Positions 8,463 through 15,955 of a stretch of 22,351 nt of DNA are shown in pieces; within the stretch, counting starts at the first letter, position 1; every line of letters begins with the position of its first letter. The DNA is from Candidatus Dadabacteria bacterium. GTDB lineage: Bacteria; Desulfobacterota_D; UBA1144; Nemesobacterales; JADFKM01. A model generated the notes under the pieces. The model did not search any database, was not told where the DNA came from, and saw nothing but the letters and a program-made list of their open reading frames with translations. The translations under genes and the position numbers were made by a program. The stretch is taken from the NCBI GenBank assembly GCA_022564935.1, contig JADFKM010000033.1, positions 1 through 22,351 on the forward strand, in the 5' to 3' direction.

Positions 8463-8744
8463 ATGCAGACACAATCGGAAAGAACGATGTTCATGATTTA
8501 CAAGGACGTTACCTACACCGATAAGTACATGGTCTGCTACTTCACCGAGCTAGGCGAGCACAACAAGGAAAAGGAGTTCAACAAGGCCCTTGCAGGGGGG
8601 CATTACTACGACGGGTTTCTTAACATCACCGATAAGAGGTCGGCGAAGAAAATAATCTCCCGGTTCGTCGACAGGCTCAATAGCGGCGAGGACATAGACC
8701 CCAGCGAGCTTGAAGGCGCCCTCGGCGAGTTCATCGTAAGGTGA
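8463..8744 (+). CDS. Small hypothetical protein (93 aa)
   Basis: I do not recognise this protein. It is a short soluble polypeptide with no signal peptide and no membrane segment. The N-terminal half is rich in aromatic residues (IYKDVTYTDKYMVCYF) and looks like beta strands. The C-terminal half is helical and charged, ending with an acidic stretch around GEDIDPSELEGALGEF. I prefer the ATG at 8463, which has a GGGGG run about 8 nt upstream. A GTG at 8454 would add three residues, and an ATG at 8487 is also possible. Codon use looks like that of the upstream activase. It lies 129 bp after the activase and has TATAAT boxes of its own, so it may be a separate unit or a distal member of that operon. 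One cysteine gives no clear metal site. Confidence 0.65.
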   Translation: MQTQSERTMFMIYKDVTYTDKYMVCYFTELGEHNKEKEFNKALAGGHYYDGFLNITDKRSAKKIISRFVDRLNSGEDIDPSELEGALGEFIVR

Positions 8745-8947
8745 ATGTTACTATGGTAATCCATCCCTGGGCCCGTATTATTGCTTCTGAGACCTGATAT
8801 TCCCTATAGTAATCAGAACCGTTTGCAGCGGCTTTACCTTGTATTTGAAGATATTATATAAACGGGGTTTGTACAAACACACTGCTGCCTGGGGGTATTT
8901 CAAGTTAGGGTATTTGTTAGCGCTTTAGTTAATTTAGGCGTTGCTAT

Positions 8948-10270
8948 TCAGGCTTTAATGATTTTGTCCCTTCGGGTTTTCACGTCTCTCGTAGCGTTTC
9001 TAGTGTCCACTATCAACTGGCTGTTTTCTACAATCTCATCCCAATTGTAGCTCGAATGATCGGTCACAATCACTACGCAATCGTATTTTCCCGGAGTGTC
9101 TACCCTCAACGGCACCGATTCCATTTGTATGCTTTCGTTGTTTAGGGCAATAGCGGCGGATGGAACATAAGGATCATTATATTCCACGTCCGCATGATCT
9201 GCCTTCAGTAGGGATATAATTTTTAAGGCGGGAGATTCTCTAACATCATTTATATCCTTTTTGTATGATACGCCGAGAACGAGTATTTTCGATCCGTTTA
9301 AGCTTTTGCCGGCAACATTTAAGCCTTCACTTATTTTCCTTAACACATAGTATGGCAAATTCCTATTAATCTCTCCCGCAAGCTCTATGAAGCGCGTTCT
9401 GATTTCGTAGCGCCTTGCCTTCCATGTGAGATAGAAAGGGTCTATCGGTATGCAATGTCCACCCAATCCGGGGCCGGGATAAAATGGTACGAACCCAAAG
9501 GGTTTGGTGGAAGCGGCATCAATTACTTCCCAGATATCGATTCCCATTCGGTCAAAGATCAACTTTAATTCGTTTACGAGGGCAATGTTGACGGCCCTGT
9601 AGATATTTTCATAGATCTTTGCCGCTTCGGCCACATCCGTGGAAGATACCGACACCGTTTTAAATGAACCTTTATTATAAAGCGCTTCCGCCAGAAGCGC
9701 GCAGTTTGGAGTTACGCCCCCTAATAATTTGGGTATTTTCGAGGGGCTGAAGTTGGGGCTGCCCGGGTCTATCCTCTCAGGAGAATACGCGACGAAAAGG
9801 TCCTTGCCGACTTTAAGCCCTCGAGACTCCAATATCGGCACCAGCACTTCTCTTGTGGTTCCCGGATATGTCGTGCTTTCGAGTATGACGAGCTGGCCCT
9901 TCCTGCTATACTTAGAAATCGTATGGGCAGTGTCGGTAATGAACGAAAGGTTTGGCACCTGGTATTCGGTTAATGGAGTGGGAACACATATCAATACAAC
10001 ATTCACCCCTGAGAGGAGCGAAAAATCTGCGGTAGGCTGAAACCCATGTTTTAAAAGGGCTTTGACAGTCGAATTCTCTATATAGTTTATATAACTCTTC
10101 CCGCTCTTTAACTCGTCTATAATGCTTTGTTTGATATCAAAACCGACGACGGCAAAACCGGCTTTTGAGAACTCGATTGAGACTCCAAGTCCCACGTAGC
10201 CTAGTCCTATCACACCGATTTTCGCCTTTTTGGTGTTGATCTTTTGTAGTAAATCCTCTACTACCTTCAT
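8948..10270 (-). CDS. UDP-N-acetylglucosamine 6-dehydrogenase-like nucleotide-sugar dehydrogenase
   Basis: The 440-aa enzyme belongs to the UDP-glucose/GDP-mannose dehydrogenase family, which oxidises the C6 hydroxyl of a nucleotide sugar to a uronic acid using two NAD+. It has the Rossmann motif GLGYVG (22-27), a conserved ESTTYPGT (131-138) and SPERIDPG (163-170). The catalytic cysteine lies in GGHCIPIDP (C273), and the C-terminal domain carries LGVSYKKDINDVRESP. The stretch after the active site (PFYLTWKARRYEIRTRFIELAGEIN) resembles WbpA/TviB enzymes that act on UDP-GlcNAc more than UDP-glucose dehydrogenases. GGGAG precedes the ATG. It is last in the minus-strand polysaccharide operon, 38 bp after the exporter gene, and probably supplies the UDP-hexosaminuronic acid precursor. 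The family is certain; the UDP-GlcNAc substrate is an inference from resemblance. Confidence 0.9.
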   Translation of the reverse strand: MKVVEDLLQKINTKKAKIGVIGLGYVGLGVSIEFSKAGFAVVGFDIKQSIIDELKSGKSYINYIENSTVKALLKHGFQPTADFSLLSGVNVVLICVPTPLTEYQVPNLSFITDTAHTISKYSRKGQLVILESTTYPGTTREVLVPILESRGLKVGKDLFVAYSPERIDPGSPNFSPSKIPKLLGGVTPNCALLAEALYNKGSFKTVSVSSTDVAEAAKIYENIYRAVNIALVNELKLIFDRMGIDIWEVIDAASTKPFGFVPFYPGPGLGGHCIPIDPFYLTWKARRYEIRTRFIELAGEINRNLPYYVLRKISEGLNVAGKSLNGSKILVLGVSYKKDINDVRESPALKIISLLKADHADVEYNDPYVPSAAIALNNESIQMESVPLRVDTPGKYDCVVIVTDHSSYNWDEIVENSQLIVDTRNATRDVKTRRDKIIKA

Positions 10271-10308
10271 ATTCTCCCTTTAATTTTACATCTCAAGATC
10301 GATGCAGA

Positions 10309-12636
10309 CTAGAAACGTCGTTTAAGACTTCCCTGAACTGAGTAGGCATGGAACGCCCCGGTCTGCAGACGTGTATTGAAGATGCTTCCGCCCAGCACAA
10401 ACAACCAGTCGTCGTATATTCCGAAGAACGCTTCAGCCGCTCCGTTTCCGCTAAAACCGAAATTACCCTGTCTATCATCCTTTTGAACCCCCAGACCTCC
10501 GGACATGCTGATTCCGTTGTCGTCGTTGATCTTATAATACCCGAAGAGGGTGCCTAGATATCGCTGGTAAAATTCCGGATCGTAATAGCCGTTATCCAAA
10601 TCATCGCTGAACCCAAAAAGCATGGCGCTTGCTCCGATGTCAAGATTGAATCTCTGCCTGCGAAGGACTTCCTTTCGTGGGGAGAGGGTAAGTTCCCAAC
10701 GCCTGTTTTTATCAGAAAAGTGATCATACCTGAAACCGGCATCCGCATGATATCCAACCACCGGGTTCCAACGAAGCTGAATCAGGTTGGAGGCGCGCTT
10801 AACGCCGATGTCGATAGAGCGTGTGGAAATGAGATAGAAGCCGAATGAGCTGATAACTGAGACTCCTAAATCATCTCGAGGCTGGAAATTCAAATCCAGG
10901 AGATAAGTGGTTATATCGTCGTCCTCTGCGCTTGCTGAACCAATGCGGCCTTCGACATTTACCCTGGGATCGAGGAGGAAGCTCAGCCCTACCCACGCGT
11001 GGTAGTGCTGGGTATCCTCTTTGCCGTCCAGACCTTCAAGGCCGCTACCCCTTTCGGCATGCAGCTGGTCGGCCTCGACTCCAGCGAGCAGGCGTGTCTC
11101 GGGCCCAAAAAAGAATTCACCTTCTATGGCCTCGTGGATGATTATCATTTCATCGGAATCGAAATAAGCCCATGCCGACGGAGTTATGCTCGAGCGCATA
11201 GGCGTCATTACGAACCTCGTTATATCTGCTGTTCTGGGGCTGTCTGGCTGCATCTGTTTTAGTATTTCGAGGCTGTCTTTGGCCTCTCTGGGACGTCGGG
11301 CGGCGGCCAAAGCTAGGGACTTGGTGACGTGTAATTCATATTCGTCGGGGTATTTTTCAAGCTGCTCTTCCGTGATTTCAAGAGCGGCAGTGGGTCGATG
11401 CGCCGATGCCAAAACCCGGGCCAAGTCTTTAAAGTAATCGTCGGATTCACCAAAGTCCTCTCTATATCCTTCCAGTATTTTGAGCGCTCTGGGGGAGTTG
11501 CCTCGCCAGAATTCACTTCTTGCGTAATCAAGCCGCGCCTGTGAGTCAGCGGGGTTGGCCTCGACGTATTTCTTGTAATAGCCTGTGGCTTTATCGGTTT
11601 TCCCGGCCCATGTCATGATCCGCGCCATGCCGAGAAGCGATGGAGCATCGGCGGGCCTCTGGGCAAGTATGCGCTCGTAGCTGTCTTTTGCAATTTCGAA
11701 GATCCCGTTCCAGTTGGCTAAAACGGCCCGGGCCCTCAGATACTCTATATTGTCGGGGTCGATTTCGGTTGCCCGCTCAATCGCCTCCAGTGCAAGCGCC
11801 TTCTTATCGGCAACGCTGTAAGCTTGGGACAGTGTGTAGTAGAGAACAGGGTCATTTGGAGATGCAACAGTGGCTTGTCTCAGGGCGTCGGCCGCCGCAC
11901 CGGACCGTCCCAGCTTTGCCTCAATATCGGCGATTCGAATCCATAGGTCCACCCTGTGAGGCTCACGCTTGAGTGCAGATTTGTAATTCTCTATCGCATC
12001 CTCCCATCGCCCTTCCATCTCGGCCTTAAGGCCCTCGGCAACTTCATAGGAGCCCTCTCCGGGGGTATCATCATCTTTCACATAGAAAGTCCCCTCATAC
12101 CTCTTTGCATCACCTGCCGGATTTTCCGTTTCGTTTGAAGCCCTGTAGTTACCCGCTTTCTCCGCATTTTTAGTTGTGGTGAGGGGAGAATTTCCTATCG
12201 ATATAATTAGGTAATTCCCCTTGGTATATATGTTGTAACTTGCCACATAGTTGTCAAAATCTATTGCTATTCTCGTACCGTCTCCCGAGCTTAACTCTCT
12301 GAGGCGTACATTTTTTACGTTTTCAGAGTGAATACTTATGGTTTTGTTACCGATTATATTGCTAACACCCATGACGTCTACGAAAATTGTTGGCGGATCC
12401 CTTCTTACGTAGACGTTAAATTGAGCCACACCGTCGGTCTCAATGTAGACCTTGATATCATCGGAAAAAGCAATGTTTACCGAACTAATCCTTGTTGCAA
12501 AATTTGGTCTGTCTGGACGGGTATTACGTACACCGGTATTTGAAGCTCTAGCTACTGAAGGCTCCATATACATCAGCGCAAACACAAAAACAAACATTAT
12601 CAAGGAAAATAATATTTTCTTCACCGCACTGTCCAC
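10309..12636 (-). CDS. AMIN-TPR-beta-barrel outer-membrane polysaccharide export protein
   Basis: The 775-aa protein starts with a signal peptide (hydrophobic 9-23, cleavage near ARA 29-31). It continues with an AMIN-like domain (about 45-148, opening RISSVNIAFSDDIKVYIETD). A helical TPR region follows (about 198-465, with motifs such as WEDAIENYKSALKREP and ALEAIERATEIDPDN). The C-terminal 300 residues alternate polar and hydrophobic like a beta-barrel and end in Phe, as outer-membrane barrels do. TPR plus barrel is the plan of PgaA- and PelB-type exporters, which guide polymer through the periplasm and out. The AMIN domain at the front may bind peptidoglycan or polymer. The annotated start is GTG; an in-frame GTG at 12624 would give a more typical MKKILF leader. 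It lies between the glycosyltransferase and dehydrogenase genes, consistent with the export role. Confidence 0.82.
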   Translation of the reverse strand: MDSAVKKILFSLIMFVFVFALMYMEPSVARASNTGVRNTRPDRPNFATRISSVNIAFSDDIKVYIETDGVAQFNVYVRRDPPTIFVDVMGVSNIIGNKTISIHSENVKNVRLRELSSGDGTRIAIDFDNYVASYNIYTKGNYLIISIGNSPLTTTKNAEKAGNYRASNETENPAGDAKRYEGTFYVKDDDTPGEGSYEVAEGLKAEMEGRWEDAIENYKSALKREPHRVDLWIRIADIEAKLGRSGAAADALRQATVASPNDPVLYYTLSQAYSVADKKALALEAIERATEIDPDNIEYLRARAVLANWNGIFEIAKDSYERILAQRPADAPSLLGMARIMTWAGKTDKATGYYKKYVEANPADSQARLDYARSEFWRGNSPRALKILEGYREDFGESDDYFKDLARVLASAHRPTAALEITEEQLEKYPDEYELHVTKSLALAAARRPREAKDSLEILKQMQPDSPRTADITRFVMTPMRSSITPSAWAYFDSDEMIIIHEAIEGEFFFGPETRLLAGVEADQLHAERGSGLEGLDGKEDTQHYHAWVGLSFLLDPRVNVEGRIGSASAEDDDITTYLLDLNFQPRDDLGVSVISSFGFYLISTRSIDIGVKRASNLIQLRWNPVVGYHADAGFRYDHFSDKNRRWELTLSPRKEVLRRQRFNLDIGASAMLFGFSDDLDNGYYDPEFYQRYLGTLFGYYKINDDNGISMSGGLGVQKDDRQGNFGFSGNGAAEAFFGIYDDWLFVLGGSIFNTRLQTGAFHAYSVQGSLKRRF

Positions 12637-12702
12637 TCCACTGGTTATTCTAGCCTAGTAATTAGTATCAAAGCGCTAATTCTCCCTCGGCAATACTCGC
12701 CT

Positions 12703-14157
12703 CTACTTCCTCCAATCCCTTTTTCTAAGAATCCATAACTGGAAAGCGAAATGAAACATTGTATACAGGTCGAACATCAAGCTGAGATACCGTATAGGAA
12801 TTACCAAAATTCCCTTAACTAAATATTCCAAACGTCCGCCTTTTTCACTTCTTAAACGTAGTATTTTCTTATTCGAACCGCCCGCGGGCACATAACTTTC
12901 AAAACTGTACTTCTTTGATATAATTAAAATGGCTAGGAGTGATAAAACGCTTTCGGCTGCAACAGTGATGAGCAGAGCTTCCCACCACCTTAACAGAATC
13001 ATGACGAGCAGAGCGAGTGGGAAAAGAATCTTTTCAATCAGGGAAGTTAACATTATCCAGCCCATCGGACGGCCGAACTTTTTTGTATATTCCGCGCCGA
13101 AGGCTTGTCTGTACGGCTCCTGTATTTTTCTCTTTTCCTGTATTGATTTATCCGATTCTATTCTTTTTCTTTGCCGATATCGTTTAATTGCCTTAAATGG
13201 GCTCATTAACAGGTCGTTGAAGTAGTAACAACATTGAAAAAACGAAGACGACCACATGTAAATTTGTTTGGGCAAGCGTCGCACCTCGGGCTCTACTGAG
13301 CGGGCGAAAACGTCGTTGAGCTGGATGTTGCGATAGCCTTGGTTTATCATTGCAAACCCTATAAAAATGTCTTCAGAGTTTGTCAGGTCATCGCCTAAGA
13401 GCGGTTCATAGTGATCAAAAAGATCCTTTACGTATTTTCGTCTATAGGCCACTGCGCAGCCTATCGGATTTGTGATAGATCCGAAGAAAGCCATCTGACC
13501 GCGATAAATAAAACGCTCCAAGAAGTTGTATAAAGCATCACGATAGAGGTTTGTTATTCCCCCCTGAATACGGTCGAACCATCCAAGGGGAGGGTGAATT
13601 GAAGCGGTGGGCTCATGGGCGAGGAATTTTCTCAGAGGCGGCGAGGCGAGCAAATTGTTTCTATCCCCATCGTACAGGGGCAATATTACCCCACAGGCGC
13701 TTGCGATCCCCACGGCCTGATAGAGCTCCTGGACTGTTCGCTCAATGTAATTTTCGGACTCTAGAACGGTGTCGGCATCAAGAATAAACTCCACATCGGA
13801 ATCAAATTCCCTGGACTGGCGTTTTATTGTCGGAGTTTTACCGATTGGTGCGCTACGGCGAATCGTGAGTAAATCCATACCGTTGAGCTTACAGAAATGT
13901 TCTGCGAATTTGGCCGTATTATCTGTGCTTCCATCGTCAACAAGTATTATATTTTTCGGCTTTATTGTTTGGCGGGCAAGGGAAGCTAGGCACAGAGGGA
14001 TGTTATTTTCCTCATTTAGGGCGGGAATTACCACGTCAACAGTCGCATCACGCCAATCTTCAGCAGGAGTCGGCACCGTTTTGTCCGGCCCTTTGATTAA
14101 ACCTATTATACTCATAAGGGTGCTTGGGCCGAAAACAAAATATGGAAGGACAGCCAT
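12703..14157 (-). CDS. Membrane glycosyltransferase family 2 (processive polysaccharide synthase candidate)
   Basis: This 484-aa protein has a GT-A fold glycosyltransferase domain. It opens DVVIPALNEENN (41-52), then VDDGSTDNT (73-81), the metal-binding DAD (127-129) and the catalytic-type ED in NSEDIFIGF (260-268). The usual synthase motif Q-x-x-R-W is replaced by RRLPKQIYMWSSS (293-305). A short N-terminal hydrophobic segment (about 3-22) and at least three C-terminal ones (about 380-425 and 455-475) anchor it in the inner membrane, as in PgaC-like synthases. I use the ATG at 14157 (AGGTG 4-5 nt upstream), 7 nt after the stop of the preceding epimerase gene, which implies translational coupling; an in-frame start at 14211 would overlap that gene. 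In this operon it would polymerise and translocate the nucleotide-sugar product. The linkage and sugar are unknown. Confidence 0.87.
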   Translation of the reverse strand: MAVLPYFVFGPSTLMSIIGLIKGPDKTVPTPAEDWRDATVDVVIPALNEENNIPLCLASLARQTIKPKNIILVDDGSTDNTAKFAEHFCKLNGMDLLTIRRSAPIGKTPTIKRQSREFDSDVEFILDADTVLESENYIERTVQELYQAVGIASACGVILPLYDGDRNNLLASPPLRKFLAHEPTASIHPPLGWFDRIQGGITNLYRDALYNFLERFIYRGQMAFFGSITNPIGCAVAYRRKYVKDLFDHYEPLLGDDLTNSEDIFIGFAMINQGYRNIQLNDVFARSVEPEVRRLPKQIYMWSSSFFQCCYYFNDLLMSPFKAIKRYRQRKRIESDKSIQEKRKIQEPYRQAFGAEYTKKFGRPMGWIMLTSLIEKILFPLALLVMILLRWWEALLITVAAESVLSLLAILIISKKYSFESYVPAGGSNKKILRLRSEKGGRLEYLVKGILVIPIRYLSLMFDLYTMFHFAFQLWILRKRDWRK

Positions 14158-14164
14158 ATTACAC

Positions 14165-15157
14165 CTAACCCTCTTTCTTTCCCTCGCTTGATTTAGCCCT
14201 TTGCTCGGCAATTAAGTCATCTATCGTCCGCTCCAGGGACCACTGGAGTTTATATTTTATCAGTTTAAACAGCTTCTTGAGGTCCGGCTTACGCCTTCTC
14301 ACATCAACAAATCCCTCCCCGTATGCGTCTTCATAGGATACATGAACGATTTTCGAACTACTGTTAGCCCTTTCTATTATTAGCTCAGCCAGAGCCTGGA
14401 TACTGATTTCCTCATCTTTACCTACGTTGACGATCTGGCCGTTTGCAGAGGGATTTTCAGCAAGTTTGTCAAACATTACTACGGCATCTCTTACATCACA
14501 GAAAGATCGTGTCTGGGTGCCGTCCCCGTACACCGTAACCGGCTCTGAAGAGACTGCCTGTTGAATGAATCTCGGAACCACCATTCCATATTGCCCCATT
14601 TGTCTACTGCCGATGACGTTGAAGATTCGTAGGATAGAAATCCTTAAACCATACTTCTGGACGAATGAAAGCCCCAATGCTTCATCCGCCATCTTGCTTA
14701 TCGCGTAATTCCAACGAGAATTCACGTCGGGTGTTACGACAAGTGTTCTTTCTTCGTCCAGTGTAGACCTTCCACTTGTTCCGTAAACCTCAGAGCTTGA
14801 GGCCATAAGAATCACAGGGTTCCAGCCGCTGTCACGGACAAAACGAAGCACTCGTTCGCTGCCCGCAATGTTTGTGGCCAAGACCCTTGTGGGCTCTTCT
14901 ATAACCTTGAATATACCCACGACCCCGGCCATGTGGTAGATTCTATCTGCCCATGAAACGGCTTTGTCCAGGTCCGGCCAGATGAGGATATCGGCTTCGT
15001 CAAATCGAAAATTGGAGTTATCCGAATATTGGGCAATATTGTCGAGGGAGCCTGTTAATAAGTTGTCCACAACATGAACATTGTCTCCCCTGTCCATATG
15101 GTAGGTTACTATATGAGAACCTATGAATCCTGCTCCACCCGTAACTAAAACGTGCAT
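14165..15157 (-). CDS. NAD-dependent nucleotide-sugar epimerase/dehydratase (extended SDR)
   Basis: The 330-aa enzyme is an extended short-chain dehydrogenase/reductase. It has the N-terminal NAD motif GGAGFIGS (7-14), the catalytic serine region MASSSEVYG (118-126) and the YxxxK pair Y151/K155 in NYAISK. Substrate-binding signatures follow: RIFNVIG (177-183), MVVPRF (192-197) and VYGDGTQTRSFCDVRD (209-224). This pattern covers UDP-hexose 4-epimerases and UDP-glucuronate decarboxylases. With a UDP-GlcNAc 6-dehydrogenase-like gene in the same operon, a UDP-GlcNAcA 4-epimerase (TviC-like) role is attractive but unproved. The ATG at 15157 is chosen because GAGG lies 5 nt upstream; a GTG two codons earlier would overlap that ribosome site. 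It is the first gene of the four-gene minus-strand operon. Confidence 0.88.
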   Translation of the reverse strand: MHVLVTGGAGFIGSHIVTYHMDRGDNVHVVDNLLTGSLDNIAQYSDNSNFRFDEADILIWPDLDKAVSWADRIYHMAGVVGIFKVIEEPTRVLATNIAGSERVLRFVRDSGWNPVILMASSSEVYGTSGRSTLDEERTLVVTPDVNSRWNYAISKMADEALGLSFVQKYGLRISILRIFNVIGSRQMGQYGMVVPRFIQQAVSSEPVTVYGDGTQTRSFCDVRDAVVMFDKLAENPSANGQIVNVGKDEEISIQALAELIIERANSSSKIVHVSYEDAYGEGFVDVRRRKPDLKKLFKLIKYKLQWSLERTIDDLIAEQRAKSSEGKKEG

Positions 15158-15175
15158 AAACACCTCAGTTGATTA

Positions 15176-15181
15176 ATTATA
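15176..15181 (-). promoter_or_regulatory. Possible -10 box of the polysaccharide operon
   Basis: TATAAT occurs on the minus strand about 20 bp before the first start codon, in very AT-rich DNA. There is no clear -35, and the leader would be only about a dozen bases, so this is weak. Confidence 0.3.
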
Positions 15182-15609
15182 TTATTATCGAATATTTTGG
15201 GAATAATACGAGTAAAACTTAATTATATACTTTATCATTCAATATATCTAGTATCTTTGTTTATTTTTAAAGAGGGAGTGGGGATAATTGCGTTCAGCGT
15301 GCCCGAGTATATGACCCCCTTGGGCGGCGAGGAGGCCGAGGGTCTTTATAGGAGCTACCTAGGAGAGCCTTCTAAAAATACCGAGTGACTCTTGTTTTTC
15401 GGTTTTCATGATGCGCTTTGAATGTGTAAAAACGACTGGGAAGTTGAGTGTTTTCACGCTTTAAGGCGGGCGTGATAATTTATTGGAATAGCATTGTTGA
15501 AATTGCTGGAGAAAACCATGCTCTCTCATGAGCATATCTCTTTGGGTACCAGTATAGGGAATCACTAGCTCCTTATTTAGCATAACTAACTATTATCGTA
15601 AATTTTCTA

Positions 15610-15638
15610 TTGACGCACACATTGAATTATGCTATAAG
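15610..15638 (+). promoter_or_regulatory. Strong sigma-70 promoter, TTGACG-17-TATAAG with extended -10
   Basis: The -35 TTGACG and -10 TATAAG are separated by exactly 17 bp, and TGC precedes the -10. It is the clearest sigma-70 promoter in the window. The start would fall near 15645, leaving a leader of about 310 nt before the beta-helix gene at 15956. Confidence 0.7.
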
Positions 15639-15657
15639 CACTATGAGAGGTGAGTGA

Positions 15658-15717
15658 ATGAATAATGGGTCGGGGTCACCATACCAATCTAAATACTGGG
15701 TTGCCACACTTATTTAA
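15658..15717 (+). CDS. Possible 19-codon leader peptide
   Basis: MNNGSGSPYQSKYWVATLI is encoded immediately after the strong promoter and is preceded by GAGGTGA at 4-5 nt, a good ribosome site. It has no recognised homologue and is too short to judge by composition. It could be a regulatory leader peptide, a small protein, or chance. The case rests on promoter and ribosome site only. Confidence 0.35.
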   Translation: MNNGSGSPYQSKYWVATLI

Positions 15718-15869
15718 GGTAGAAGAGCGGGTTCTAACTTTCACTTTCAACTAATCCTCTAACGGTATCTCACTAGCAGACAAAACCTCTTGAGAAATCA
15801 TAATAGGTCGAGCTTCGTGTAAAAGCTTGGGTTGTTATTTTATCCACCTATCTCACACCTATTTTCGAG

Positions 15870-15918
15870 TAAGGAGGTGATGCCTATTGAAGTAGATAAT
15901 ATTCGACATTTTTTTTAA
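15870..15918 (+). promoter_or_regulatory. Perfect anti-16S-complementary Shine-Dalgarno with 12-codon micro-ORF
   Basis: TAAGGAGGTGAT (15870-15881) is a 12-base perfect complement of the 3' end of 16S rRNA. The only start nearby is the ATG at 15880, which overlaps the element (too close for normal initiation) and would encode MPIEVDNIRHFF. The element sits 75 bp before the true beta-helix start, so it may hold ribosomes in the leader rather than initiate a protein. Confidence 0.4.
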
Positions 15919-15955
15919 TTGTGTGAATAAGAAAACAAAAGAGGAGAAACTTATC

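Larger units (their letters stand above)
15158..15955. other. Gene-poor region between polysaccharide operon and beta-helix gene
   Basis: About 800 bp without a standard gene. The first 110 bp are very AT-rich. A GC-richer patch (15280-15388) is open in one frame up to a TGA at 15386, and could be a gene remnant or short peptide, but it has no proper ribosome site. Small hairpins occur at 15454-15475 (TCACGC/GCGTGA) and 15518-15535 (ATGCTC/GAGCAT). The second half is the promoter and long leader of the beta-helix gene, listed separately. Confidence 0.6.

Noticed and set aside
15197-15388. 63-codon open frame with TTG start upstream of the epimerase
   Set aside because: The first half is AT-rich noise with a poor start. 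Only the GC-rich last third looks gene-like, and it has no usable start, so it is described only as a possible remnant.
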